From an uncultured Bacteroidales bacterium (GTDB lineage Bacteria; Bacteroidota; Bacteroidia; Bacteroidales; Marinilabiliaceae): a stretch of 64,000 bases of DNA. Below are positions 1 through 8,416 of the stretch, one piece after another. The stretch spans positions 62,001 through 126,000 of the forward strand of contig CAKUVM010000002.1 of NCBI GenBank assembly GCA_934699135.1, in the 5' to 3' direction. The number at the start of each line of letters is the position of its first letter. The first letter of the stretch is position 1. The notes below the pieces were generated by a model, which was not told the DNA's origin, ran no database searches, and worked only from the letters and a program-made list of their open reading frames with translations. Position numbers and translations under genes: made by a program.

Positions 1-1509
1 GGGGTTGACGGGCTTCTCAAAGTCGGCCAGCTCGATGATGACGAAGTTCAGGCCGTCATTATGGAACTCCGCCCTCCAGTTGGCCATGAGGCCGCCAAGC
101 ATCTGCCGATACTCGCCCTCTCGGCCCACGTTGCTCTCGCCCTGATACCACACCGCGCCCGCGAAGCGCATGCCGCCGAGCGGCGCCACCATGCCGTTAT
201 ACAGCACGGTCGGAGTGTAGTAAAAGAACGGTATGCCCGGCTTGGAGGGCATGGCGGCGGCGTAGAGGTGCTTCCAGTTGTCGTCCAGGTCAATTTTGCT
301 CACATGGTTGCCACACAGCCACCTGTTCCCGCCGAAGAAGATGCCGCGATACTTGTCTGCCACGAAAGACGGCTCCCCATTTTGGCTCACGAGACGCACG
401 GCGATGACATTGTCCCCCGCATGGAGCGCGCCTTGGGGGATGTCGTATATGCGCGGGGGGTACTGATAATACGTCTGCCCCACTTTTACGCCATTGACCC
501 ACGCCTCGTCGGCATCGACAAGCGCGCCGAGGCGCAATGTTGCGGGCAGCGCGGCCTGACTGGCCGAGACGTTCACCGTCTTGCGGAACCAGTGGGCGCC
601 GTTGAAGGCCCCGAGGCTGTCGCAGGCCCAGCCGTCCGCCACGGCGTTGACGGTCTCCCACCGGGAGTCGTCATAGCCCTCGGCTTTCCAGTCTTGCGCC
701 AGCTCTCCCTCTTTGGCGGCAAGGACGGCCTCCCAATGGTCGCCCGCCGCTTTGCCATAGTCTTCCACCACCTTGCGGTAGGCGGGGTCGGCGTTGACGT
801 CGGCCTTGCTCAGAGCCAGGCGGAAGCCTTGGCTCTGAAGCTGTTCGCGGCTCATCCACGCCTCGATGGGCGAGCCACCCACGGCGGACTCCACCACGCC
901 GATGGCCACGCCCGTGGCGGCCTGCATCTCCCGTGCGAAGAAATAGGCCACGGCGGAGAAGTCCATGGCGTTGTCATGGTTCAGCGTCTTCCAGCCGTCG
1001 GTCAAGACGTCGGCCGCTGGGCCGTCATAGACAGGGTTGAGCTTCACGCGGAGCATCCTCACCTCATCGTTGACAGTGCCGTCGACCTCGGCCGCATATT
1101 TGTCCATTACGCGGCTCACGGGCAGCTCCATGTTGCTCTGGCCTGAGCAGAAGAACACGTCGCCAACCATAATGTCTTCAAGCCGCTGGCCCGCAATGGA
1201 AATGACGTATGGCCCGCCGGCTCGCAACGACGGCAGCGTCAGGCTCCAACGACCGTCGGCGTCTGCGGTGGCTCGAAACTCGCCCTTGACCTTTTTGCCG
1301 GAGGCGGCTACCGGAGCCTCGCCATCGAACTCGGCCACCACGACCTCGCCGGCATCGGCCGTGCCGGTGAGGCACACCTCCTGCCCGCGCTGAATGACCA
1401 TGCCACTCGTGATCCACGCCGATGGCGACACCTTGGCCCATGCGGCGCACGGGACGGCCAAGGCAGCAAGGGCGACCCACGCCCCAATGTGATTGGAAAA
1501 TATTTTCAT
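1..1509 (-). CDS. SGNH-family acetylesterase of the sialate O-acetylesterase/acetylxylan esterase type, partial (3' end beyond window)
   Basis: The reading frame is open from an ATG at 1509 to the window edge, 503 codons without a stop, so the C-terminus is missing. A signal peptide (about residues 1-25, ending CAAWA) sends it to the periplasm or surface. The motif GDVFFCSGQSNMELPV carries the SGNH nucleophile Ser125, and WYQGESN lies at about 454-460; the catalytic Asp-His pair would be past the edge. Between the two blocks, at about 230-370, sits a jelly-roll-like stretch (HWFRKTVNVSA, DADEAWVNGVKVG) resembling galactose-binding inserts. Known relatives remove acetyl groups from sugars, including xylan in Bacteroidetes loci and CE20-type esterases. 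It is the last visible gene of the xylan locus, 22 nt after the GH115 gene, so removal of xylan acetyl groups is the likely role. Substrate is inferred from context. Confidence 0.82.
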   Translation of the reverse strand, partial: MKIFSNHIGAWVALAALAVPCAAWAKVSPSAWITSGMVIQRGQEVCLTGTADAGEVVVAEFDGEAPVAASGKKVKGEFRATADADGRWSLTLPSLRAGGPYVISIAGQRLEDIMVGDVFFCSGQSNMELPVSRVMDKYAAEVDGTVNDEVRMLRVKLNPVYDGPAADVLTDGWKTLNHDNAMDFSAVAYFFAREMQAATGVAIGVVESAVGGSPIEAWMSREQLQSQGFRLALSKADVNADPAYRKVVEDYGKAAGDHWEAVLAAKEGELAQDWKAEGYDDSRWETVNAVADGWACDSLGAFNGAHWFRKTVNVSASQAALPATLRLGALVDADEAWVNGVKVGQTYYQYPPRIYDIPQGALHAGDNVIAVRLVSQNGEPSFVADKYRGIFFGGNRWLCGNHVSKIDLDDNWKHLYAAAMPSKPGIPFFYYTPTVLYNGMVAPLGGMRFAGAVWYQGESNVGREGEYRQMLGGLMANWRAEFHNDGLNFVIIELADFEKPVNP

Positions 1510-1531
1510 GCTGACTGTCTTTTATGGTTCG

Positions 1532-4054
1532 TTACTCCTTGAAAGTGACCGGGGTGGGAGGCGCGCCCAGGTAAGAGGGCTTCAGCCCGCCCATGTCTAT
1601 CATTACCTTTTGGAAAACCATGGCGGGGTCGGCCGGCCTGATTCTGATGGTGTGCTTGCCTGCTTTCACCTCGTCAAGTTTCTGACCCACTATTATGGCG
1701 TTCTCGCCGACCCACTTGCGCCAAGTGTTCTCATCGAGCGAGCCGTTGATGGGCACCCAGCCTTCGCCCATTCCGGCGTTGAGCTGCAAGTTTTTCTGCC
1801 CCTCTGAATCCCAACCTCCGTCGATGCCGTGGACGTCTATCACTTTCTCTTCGCCACCATCAATCGAGACTGCCAGCTTGTGGCCGGTGCCGCCATAATT
1901 GAGCGTGGGAGACAAGACTACTTGGAGCTTCGGAGTGCCACTGGAGGCGAACTCTACGTCATATTCGAGCCACGTGGCGGGCGTGACCGCCCGCGCTGTG
2001 AGTGCCGAGCCCGTTCGGCCCAGGTTCGGGACGAGGGTCCAGTCGCCGCTCTGGCGCGACGGCCTCTCGGCGTTGATGGAGACGTAGCCGTCGCCCTCAA
2101 TGAAGAGCATGGTGCCGGCCTTTGACTGCTCATCGGCCTTGACGTAGGCCACGGCGGGCATCACCTGCGCCTCGGGCTGCTGCCAATATGTGTAGCCGAT
2201 GTGGGTCTGATCCATCATATGGTTCCACTTGCCGCCGGCAATGTCGTGGTTGTAGTGCCAGGTCAGGAGAGAGTCTCGCTCATAGAGGGCCTTGACCCTG
2301 TCGGCCCACGCGTTGGCTTGCGGGTCGGCTTGCGCGGCCAGCTGTTTGTTGCGGGCCACGGAATAATACATATCGTAGAGGTTGGCGCAGGCCGCGATGG
2401 GGAAGAGCACCAGCTCGTCAAAAGCGTCGTCCATCTCCCGCGGCATGATGTAGGCCAGGCGCAGGGCCTCGTCTTCCAACTCCCGATAGTCGTCTCGCAC
2501 GCGCTGCCACTCGTCATAGTTATCCAGGCTGAACGTCTGGTCGTCAAGCATCTCAGGCGTGCGGCGACTGTTATATTTGGTGTAGCGCGCAATCATGTCG
2601 GCAATCTCCTCGGCATGGTCGGGGCCAAACTGCGTTTTGCAGAAGTTTACCGTGTGCTGGCGGATGTCCGCCGCTCCCATAGCCTCGGGGTTCCACGCCA
2701 AGTCGAGGAAAAACTGGATTGGGTATTCCATCGGCTTGAGGTCGCCCACGTTGAGAATCCAGAGCTGACGCACCCCGTGCTCATAGCACAGCTCCATCTG
2801 CTCCCATATCCTCTCCACTTGCGAGACGTTGAGCCACTTGTAGTTGCGCGGGTCGCCCACGTAGTCGACGTGATAATACATGCCGTAGCCGCCTTGGCGA
2901 GGCTTGGAGCCGATGTCTGGCAGTCGGCGCACGTTGCCCCAGTTGTCATCGCAAAGGAGGAGCGTGACGTCGTCCGGCACTTTCATACCTTTCTCGTAAT
3001 AGTCAAGCACTTCCTTGTACAGAGCCCAGACTTGCGGCGTCTTGCTGGCTTTCTTGCCCGTCACGTCGGCAATGATCTTGCGCTGGCGTTTTACAATCTT
3101 TGTGAGGAGGTCGATCTCGGTGCTTGCGCCCATGGGCTCGTCACCATCGCCGCGCATGCCCACGGTCACCACTGTCTCCCAGTTTTTGCAACGCTCGATG
3201 CCCGTGCGCCAAAACTTCTCCAGGCCGTCGGCGTTGGTCTTGTAGTTCCACGGCCCCGTGCCGCGCCTCTTCCAGTCTTGCTGCGCCAAGGCCATGGGCT
3301 CATGGTGCGACGTGCCCATGATTATGCCCATCTCGTTGGCCAGCGGGCCGTTGGCGGGGTCGTCATCATAGAAAGCGGAGGCCCACATGGCCGGCCACAA
3401 GAAATTTGCTTTGAGGCGCAGGAGCAGCTCGAAGACCTTCTCATAGGCCTTGGAGTTGACCCCGCCAAACTTAGACGCGCACCACCAGCCGAAAGACGGC
3501 CACTCGTCATTGATGAAGATGCCGCGGTACTTGACCTTTGGGCAACCCTGCGTGGACGTGCCTGCGGGCAAAGCCACGTCGGCCCTATGGGCCACAGGCA
3601 CGTCGGCCCACCAGGCCCATGGCGACACGCCAAGCCTCTCGCTAAGGGTGTAGATGCCGTAGATGACGCCCCTCTTGTCCGCGCCCGCCACCGTGAGACG
3701 CTCAGGCGAGACCACAATGAGGTGTTTCTCTGCCGAGTCTCGCAGCAGGACGGGGCTGACGCCCGTCTGGCGGATCATCTCATCGTCCACCTGGCCTATG
3801 ACCACCTGCGGCGCGGACGCCGAAATCTCATTCACAATGGCGGGACGGGAGCCACAGATGGCCTCAATGTCCGCGGCCAAGCTATTGACCGCGCGCAGCA
3901 CGCCCTTATCCGCTCCCGCGGAGACGCACAGATCCACGGGCTTGCCGCCCTTGATGACGTCGAACTGCTGCGCCGTGGCGGTGAAAGACGCCAACCATGC
4001 CAACGCAGCGGCAAGAGCAGCGGCAAGCGTCTTGTTATTTATTGACATAAGCAT
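1532..4054 (-). CDS. GH115 family xylan alpha-1,2-glucuronidase
   Basis: An 840-residue secreted protein with a signal peptide ending TATAQ at about residue 29. Blocks that look typical of GH115 run in order: YRGIFINDEWPS (177-188), LWPAMW (219-224), TVGMRGDGDEPM (297-308), LLLCDDNWGNVRRLP (365-379) and WILNVGDLKPMEYP (about 414-427). The C-terminal third is beta-rich. Family members cleave 4-O-methyl-glucuronic acid side chains from internal or terminal xylose of glucuronoxylan. The start ATG overlaps the stop of the GH35-like gene (TAATG), which points to translational coupling; a second ATG two codons on is also possible. With the GH10 xylanase and the acetylesterase this fits debranching of acetylated glucuronoxylan. 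I did not assign catalytic residues. Confidence 0.9.
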   Translation of the reverse strand: MLMSINNKTLAAALAAALAWLASFTATAQQFDVIKGGKPVDLCVSAGADKGVLRAVNSLAADIEAICGSRPAIVNEISASAPQVVIGQVDDEMIRQTGVSPVLLRDSAEKHLIVVSPERLTVAGADKRGVIYGIYTLSERLGVSPWAWWADVPVAHRADVALPAGTSTQGCPKVKYRGIFINDEWPSFGWWCASKFGGVNSKAYEKVFELLLRLKANFLWPAMWASAFYDDDPANGPLANEMGIIMGTSHHEPMALAQQDWKRRGTGPWNYKTNADGLEKFWRTGIERCKNWETVVTVGMRGDGDEPMGASTEIDLLTKIVKRQRKIIADVTGKKASKTPQVWALYKEVLDYYEKGMKVPDDVTLLLCDDNWGNVRRLPDIGSKPRQGGYGMYYHVDYVGDPRNYKWLNVSQVERIWEQMELCYEHGVRQLWILNVGDLKPMEYPIQFFLDLAWNPEAMGAADIRQHTVNFCKTQFGPDHAEEIADMIARYTKYNSRRTPEMLDDQTFSLDNYDEWQRVRDDYRELEDEALRLAYIMPREMDDAFDELVLFPIAACANLYDMYYSVARNKQLAAQADPQANAWADRVKALYERDSLLTWHYNHDIAGGKWNHMMDQTHIGYTYWQQPEAQVMPAVAYVKADEQSKAGTMLFIEGDGYVSINAERPSRQSGDWTLVPNLGRTGSALTARAVTPATWLEYDVEFASSGTPKLQVVLSPTLNYGGTGHKLAVSIDGGEEKVIDVHGIDGGWDSEGQKNLQLNAGMGEGWVPINGSLDENTWRKWVGENAIIVGQKLDEVKAGKHTIRIRPADPAMVFQKVMIDMGGLKPSYLGAPPTPVTFKE

Positions 4055-5736
4055 TAATATTCATATAGTTTCACGTGAAGAATCTGAAAACCATCGACCC
4101 CTATGCGGACGTGCCGCCCCTGATGATCCTCATCGCCATTTAGGCGGCGGAGCCTGCGCAGGGAGCCATCGGGACTGGGTTCCACCTCGTCAACGTAGGC
4201 TATGCCCACCCTTTTTTTCGCCGTCCAGGGCCGCGCCGCAGCTTCAGAGCCACCCGCCAGGGCGAAGCCATCCTCGCCCAGCGCGGCCTCGGCGGCGGCC
4301 TCGCCCCGCCCGGCAAACGTCAGCACCACGCCGGAGCCGGCCACCACATATTCCATCGGGGCGAGCCTCAGCACCAGGGCGCCGGCCGCCGGCCACACGG
4401 AGCCATCGGTGGCGCGGGAGTCCCACGGCAAGGTGAAGAAGTGGCGCGCCGTGACATCCACATCGTCGGCCTGCCAACGGGCCTCGTCTTCGGCTCTCTC
4501 AAAATATACGCCCCTGCGCTCGCCGCCCCGCGCCAAGAGAGGCACGAGCGAGGATAGAGCCGCGTAGGCTTTGCTCAACTTGCCGCCCTCGCGCCCGTTC
4601 TCTATGGAGAAAGGGCTCACGCCCAACGCCTTGTGCTGCCCAATGGCATAGAAGGCTTGCGCCCCGTTGTCTTCGCAGAGGCGCATCTCGGGGATGAAGA
4701 GCGCGTTGCCGCCCGTGGCGTAGCTGGCCACCCATGAGGTGAAGCCGGCGTCGTATATGTCTGGCGAGAAGAAGTCTATCTGCGGCGCGGCGCATCGCCA
4801 CACATCCATAAGGTGCGCCAAAGGCCCGGCCGACGGGTATTGCCCCGGCCTGCGCCCCCTGCTGTTGAGGGCGGCGTTGACGTAGAGCGGCATGTCGGTA
4901 CGCCGTCGCGCCACCTCGGCCATGCGCCCGACGTAAGAGGCGTAGTGGTAGGCCATAAAGACCTCCTGCCCATAGTCGTCCGCGCCGAAGACCTGGGCCC
5001 ACGTGCCGGACGTCTTGGCGCCGTTGGCCCGCCACAGATCCATAAGGCCCGGCTGGAGATCGGCCTTGTGGGTCACCAGGTGGTCAATGAGCTTCCTCGG
5101 CACCTCCTTGCCATAGAGACTCGAGGCGGCGGGCGAGAAGTCGCGGGCGTCTTCGAGCATGCCAATCTCGTTCTCGATCTGAAGCATTATGACGGTGTGA
5201 GCCGTGTCGGTCTCGACAATGTGCGCCACAAGGGCGTCGAAGGCCCGGCTGTCTGCCTTGAAGACATCCTCAGAGAACGCGCTGGCGATCTCCAGAGGTT
5301 TGCCCGAGCGCGTCTGGGCGCGCGGATATTTGCGCACGTCCCGCTTAAACCACTCGGGGGCGTAGCAGCTCATGGAGTTTTTCCAAGCCCCGAACCACAA
5401 GAAGACAACCTTCAGCCCGTTGGCCCGGGCCTCACGGATGGCCGCGTCGGTGAGGGTGAAGTCGAACTCGTCTTCAGACGGCTGAAGCAGATCCCAATAG
5501 GCTGGGGCGAGCACGGTGTTGAGCCCCATACGCGCGAGTTTTGGGAAAAGACGCTCAACATCGGCCTCTGATGACGCTGTGGAATTCCCCAGCTCTCCGC
5601 CCAAGATGATATATGGCTTGCCATCTACCAGGAGTTGGCGATCCGCCCCACTCCCGACGATGCGGCATTGCGACACGGCATCGGCGGACGACAGCCACAA
5701 ACACGTGGCAAGCGCGGCAATGAGTGTGATTTTCAT
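4054..5736 (-). CDS. GH35-like beta-galactosidase family protein (DUF5597 type)
   Basis: A 560-residue secreted glycoside hydrolase with a signal peptide (MKITLIAALATCLWLSSADA). The TIM-barrel start LLVDGKPYIILGGELGNS and LNTVLAPAYWDLLQPSE match the GH35 pattern. LQIENEIG places the proposed acid/base at Glu190, and FIPEMR places the proposed nucleophile at Glu350. The C-terminal part (about 410-560) resembles the DUF5597 domain found on GH35-like proteins of Bacteroidetes utilisation loci. Family activity is beta-galactosidase or a related exo-glycosidase, so it may remove galactosyl decorations from complex xylan; the substrate is inferred. It follows a 217-nt gap containing a terminator-like hairpin and a possible promoter, so it may begin the second transcription unit of the locus. 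Its stop overlaps the next start by one base. Confidence 0.82.
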   Translation of the reverse strand: MKITLIAALATCLWLSSADAVSQCRIVGSGADRQLLVDGKPYIILGGELGNSTASSEADVERLFPKLARMGLNTVLAPAYWDLLQPSEDEFDFTLTDAAIREARANGLKVVFLWFGAWKNSMSCYAPEWFKRDVRKYPRAQTRSGKPLEIASAFSEDVFKADSRAFDALVAHIVETDTAHTVIMLQIENEIGMLEDARDFSPAASSLYGKEVPRKLIDHLVTHKADLQPGLMDLWRANGAKTSGTWAQVFGADDYGQEVFMAYHYASYVGRMAEVARRRTDMPLYVNAALNSRGRRPGQYPSAGPLAHLMDVWRCAAPQIDFFSPDIYDAGFTSWVASYATGGNALFIPEMRLCEDNGAQAFYAIGQHKALGVSPFSIENGREGGKLSKAYAALSSLVPLLARGGERRGVYFERAEDEARWQADDVDVTARHFFTLPWDSRATDGSVWPAAGALVLRLAPMEYVVAGSGVVLTFAGRGEAAAEAALGEDGFALAGGSEAAARPWTAKKRVGIAYVDEVEPSPDGSLRRLRRLNGDEDHQGRHVRIGVDGFQILHVKLYEY

Positions 5737-5768
5737 GTTATCCGTTCTGTTCTGTTCGCTTTACAGAC

Positions 5769-5776
5769 CAAAGATA
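5769..5776 (-). promoter_or_regulatory. Possible -7 promoter element upstream of the GH35-like gene
   Basis: On the minus strand the sequence is TATCTTTG, a match to the Bacteroidetes -7 consensus TAnnTTTG, about 33 nt upstream of the ATG at 5736. No -33 TTTG is present at 19-21 nt spacing, so this rests on one short element plus its position after a terminator-like hairpin. Confidence 0.3.
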
Positions 5777-5891
5777 ATTAATTTCTGCAAAGAAATATAA
5801 TCGTTTGCGGCCAAATAATTCTTCGGCTCTTAGAAGTTCAGACTCAGGCTAACAAGACTGAAACCCAAAGAGGTAAATGTGACACAAATAA

Positions 5892-5922
5892 GGCCGCCCC
5901 GCCAAATTATGACAGGGCGGCC
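5892..5922 (-). terminator. Terminator-like hairpin between the GH10 and GH35-like genes
   Basis: Perfect 8-bp GC-rich arms GGCCGCCC (5892-5899) and GGGCGGCC (5915-5922) surround a 15-nt loop. On the minus strand the stem is followed by a short T-rich run (TTATTTG). It begins 31 nt after the GH10 stop. It may end part of the susC-GH10 transcripts. Confidence 0.55.
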
Positions 5923-5953
5923 GTTAACTATTGTTTAACCTGCAGTTTTCGGG

Positions 5954-8338
5954 CTACTCTTTGTCTTCCTCCTCCTCGCTGTCTGTGCGGTCGGAGTAGT
6001 TTTTCTCTTGCCACTTGTCTCCAGAGAGTTTAGCGCCGATGTCTTCGCCCGCAATGGCGTCACACACTCCCTTGTAGGCCCACTTGCGCGTCAGGTTGGC
6101 GTCGAAGAGGTTGGGGGCGTCTCCCTTGAGCCAATATACGTGCTCCTCCTCGGCATCGGAGAGCGTCCAGATGGTGATGCCGCTGCGCTGCGCCTCTGGC
6201 ACGTTCTCTATATAGCTCTCGAAGATGTCTTGATAAGTCTTGGCCTGCTGCTCCAGCTGCGCGGAGCTAGGCGCAGAGCTGCCCGTGGCCACGTCAAGCT
6301 CAGTCACGCGGATCAGCTTGCCCGTGGCGGCAAGCGTCTTGAACATATTGTCTATGTCAGCGCGCGCGATGCCGCTCTGGACGTGCATCTGCGTGCCGAT
6401 GCCGTCGACGATGGGGGAGCCGTTGGCCGCGTCAATGTCGTTGACGAAAGAGATGGCCTCGGCCAGCTTGGTGGGGTTGGTCTCCAGGTTATAGTCGTTG
6501 TAGAAGAGCTTGAGGCTGGAGAGGCCGTTCTCATCGGCATACTTGCGGGCGTATTGGAATGCCTTGACGGCATAGTCCATGCCCATATAGTATCCCCAGT
6601 AGAAGTGCTGATTGCCAGTGCTTGTGGACCAGTTGAGGCTGAGGCCGTCTTGCTCCGTCTCTGTGGGTTCCTCGTCATAATAGGTCACGTCGTCTTCCGT
6701 CCAGCTGCCGCCAAAGACGCCGTTGATGCCTCGCCTTCCGCCACCGTCGTTGATGGCCTCGTTGATGACATCCCACGCCACGAAGCGCTGGTCGCCATTG
6801 ATATGCTCAAACATGCCCTTGATCCAAGCCTCCATGGCTTTGTCCAGAGCCTCATATTTCTGCTCGGGGGTCTTGAGGACGTAATATATCTTGGTGGCTT
6901 TGAGCGACTTGTTAGTGGATTTCTTCACGCCCCACTTGACATCGTCGATGTAGAACTTGGTGGCGAACTTGCCAAAGTTGATGAGGATTCGGTTCATGCC
7001 CTCTTTTGAGCATGTGTATTCGTGCTCAATGAGCGTCCAATCGGTGCCGAGGTCGTAGCTCTTGTAGCCCTCGCCAGAGTAGTCAGAGGAGTTCTGCACG
7101 CAGAACTGCACGGAGGCTCCGGCCATTTCGGCCTTGGCGTAGAACTGCAAGATGTATGTTTCTCCCACCACGAAAGGCTCATCGAAAGTGTATGCGGCCT
7201 GCGCCACATAGTAGTCCGACCCGTCTTTGGGGTTGGTCAAGACCATGCAGTAGTCTCCGGAGTGGCCGGCGCCGCTCTCGCTCACGTCAGAAGAAGAGTC
7301 GTTGCCCCAGCTGCCCCATTTGCCTTTCGTGCCGCCGTCGAAGTTGCTGTCATCTTCCGCCAGCACGTTGGTCATAGGGTCTTCCTGCTTCTCGCCAAAC
7401 TCAATGTTGTCAATGAAATAGGAGCCGCCGACCTTGCCGAAGTTGAGGATTATGCGATCCACATCGTCAAAGTCAGTTATGGTGAACTCATATTGGCATG
7501 TGGTCCAGTCGCTTCCTACGGTAAAGGTGTTGTAGCCGCCCTGGCTGCTGTAGGTCGAGCTGTTCTGGTATTGGAACTGAAGCTCGCCCGCGCCGGCCTC
7601 AACGCGAGCCTGGAACTTGATGACGTAGGTCACGTCTTTCTTGAGCATCTCGCCAAATGTGTAGGCGCACTGCGCCTCCCAGGCGTTGCCGTCTCCCTTG
7701 TTGACGAGGTTGAGGCACTTGGAGTCGTCCACGCCGCCGTCAACCACGTCGGCAGACTCTTTGCCGCTGCCCCAGCTGCCCCACCCGCCGTTGGTGCCGC
7801 CGTTGAAGTCGGAGGCGTCGCCTGCCAGCATGTTGGCAATGTCGCCTTCAGCCTCAATGACCATCTCCGGGGCGATGAGGCTCTTGAGGTATGACTGGTT
7901 TTGCTGAGTGTGCCAGATGAAGTTGTGGCCGTAGACTTTGCCATCGGCCGGGAGGGTGGCAAGGAACTTATCGACGGTGGAGAAATCTATCGTGCCGTCG
8001 TTCTTGACCATTACGCCCTGTTTCATGGCGTTGCCTAGGGTGAACATCTGGAAGTTCTCGTTGGCCACGCGCCTATAGACGTCGTCATCGAGGTAGCTGG
8101 CGGCGCCCATTCCCAGACCCAGGACGAATTGCGCCCCCACGCGGCTTCGATAGGCCTCGACGTAGTTCTTGAGGTAGTCGTAGTTGTTGATCTGCTCCTT
8201 GACCGATAGCGGTATGGCGTCGGCTCCGGAGATTGGGTTCTGGCCTTCGGGCATCCCCCAGTCCATCTTGTCGTCATCGCAGGCCGCGCAGAGAACCGCC
8301 AAAGCCGCGAGTGGGAAGATTATTTTGTTGCGTTTCAT
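5954..8338 (-). CDS. GH10 endo-beta-1,4-xylanase lipoprotein with two inserted CBM4/CBM22-like modules
   Basis: A 794-residue lipoprotein: signal with lipobox LCAAC and Cys20, then DDDK, an acidic stretch like the Bacteroidetes surface-export signal. The GH10 barrel begins at about residue 45 (GMGAASYLDDDVYRRVANENF, HNFIWHTQQNQ) and is interrupted at about 168-470 by two similar beta-sandwich modules. Each begins with SDFNGGTNGGWGSWG-like or SNFDGGTKGKWGSWG-like sequence and ends with an IDNIEFG or IDDVKWG strand. The barrel then resumes, with acid/base Glu527 in WDVINEA and nucleophile Glu680 in RVTELDVA. This split architecture is known in Bacteroides and Prevotella xylanases; the inserts bind xylan. 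It should cut the xylan backbone at the cell surface. The last residues are strongly acidic (SEEEEDKE). Confidence 0.93.
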   Translation of the reverse strand: MKRNKIIFPLAALAVLCAACDDDKMDWGMPEGQNPISGADAIPLSVKEQINNYDYLKNYVEAYRSRVGAQFVLGLGMGAASYLDDDVYRRVANENFQMFTLGNAMKQGVMVKNDGTIDFSTVDKFLATLPADGKVYGHNFIWHTQQNQSYLKSLIAPEMVIEAEGDIANMLAGDASDFNGGTNGGWGSWGSGKESADVVDGGVDDSKCLNLVNKGDGNAWEAQCAYTFGEMLKKDVTYVIKFQARVEAGAGELQFQYQNSSTYSSQGGYNTFTVGSDWTTCQYEFTITDFDDVDRIILNFGKVGGSYFIDNIEFGEKQEDPMTNVLAEDDSNFDGGTKGKWGSWGNDSSSDVSESGAGHSGDYCMVLTNPKDGSDYYVAQAAYTFDEPFVVGETYILQFYAKAEMAGASVQFCVQNSSDYSGEGYKSYDLGTDWTLIEHEYTCSKEGMNRILINFGKFATKFYIDDVKWGVKKSTNKSLKATKIYYVLKTPEQKYEALDKAMEAWIKGMFEHINGDQRFVAWDVINEAINDGGGRRGINGVFGGSWTEDDVTYYDEEPTETEQDGLSLNWSTSTGNQHFYWGYYMGMDYAVKAFQYARKYADENGLSSLKLFYNDYNLETNPTKLAEAISFVNDIDAANGSPIVDGIGTQMHVQSGIARADIDNMFKTLAATGKLIRVTELDVATGSSAPSSAQLEQQAKTYQDIFESYIENVPEAQRSGITIWTLSDAEEEHVYWLKGDAPNLFDANLTRKWAYKGVCDAIAGEDIGAKLSGDKWQEKNYSDRTDSEEEEDKE

Positions 8339-8372
8339 AAGATCGTCAGTCTAAAATTTTGTTTTGAGGCTT

Positions 8373-8397
8373 GCGGCGCGGGTCATCGCCGCGCCGC
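8373..8397 (-). other. GC-rich intercistronic hairpin between the glycan-binding and GH10 genes
   Basis: Perfect 9-bp arms GCGGCGCGG (8373-8381) and CCGCGCCGC (8389-8397) with a 7-nt loop lie in the 78-nt gap before the GH10 start. No U-run follows on the minus strand, so it looks more like a processing, stability or attenuation element than a full terminator. Confidence 0.5.
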
Positions 8398-8416
8398 GCT
8401 AGGCCTCTTTTGCTTG

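Noticed and set aside
2201..4045. 614-codon open frame on the plus strand, antisense to the GH115 gene
   Set aside because: Its translation lacks family motifs and is rich in His, Arg and Val, as expected for the complement of a GC-rich gene; the minus strand encodes a clear GH115 protein.
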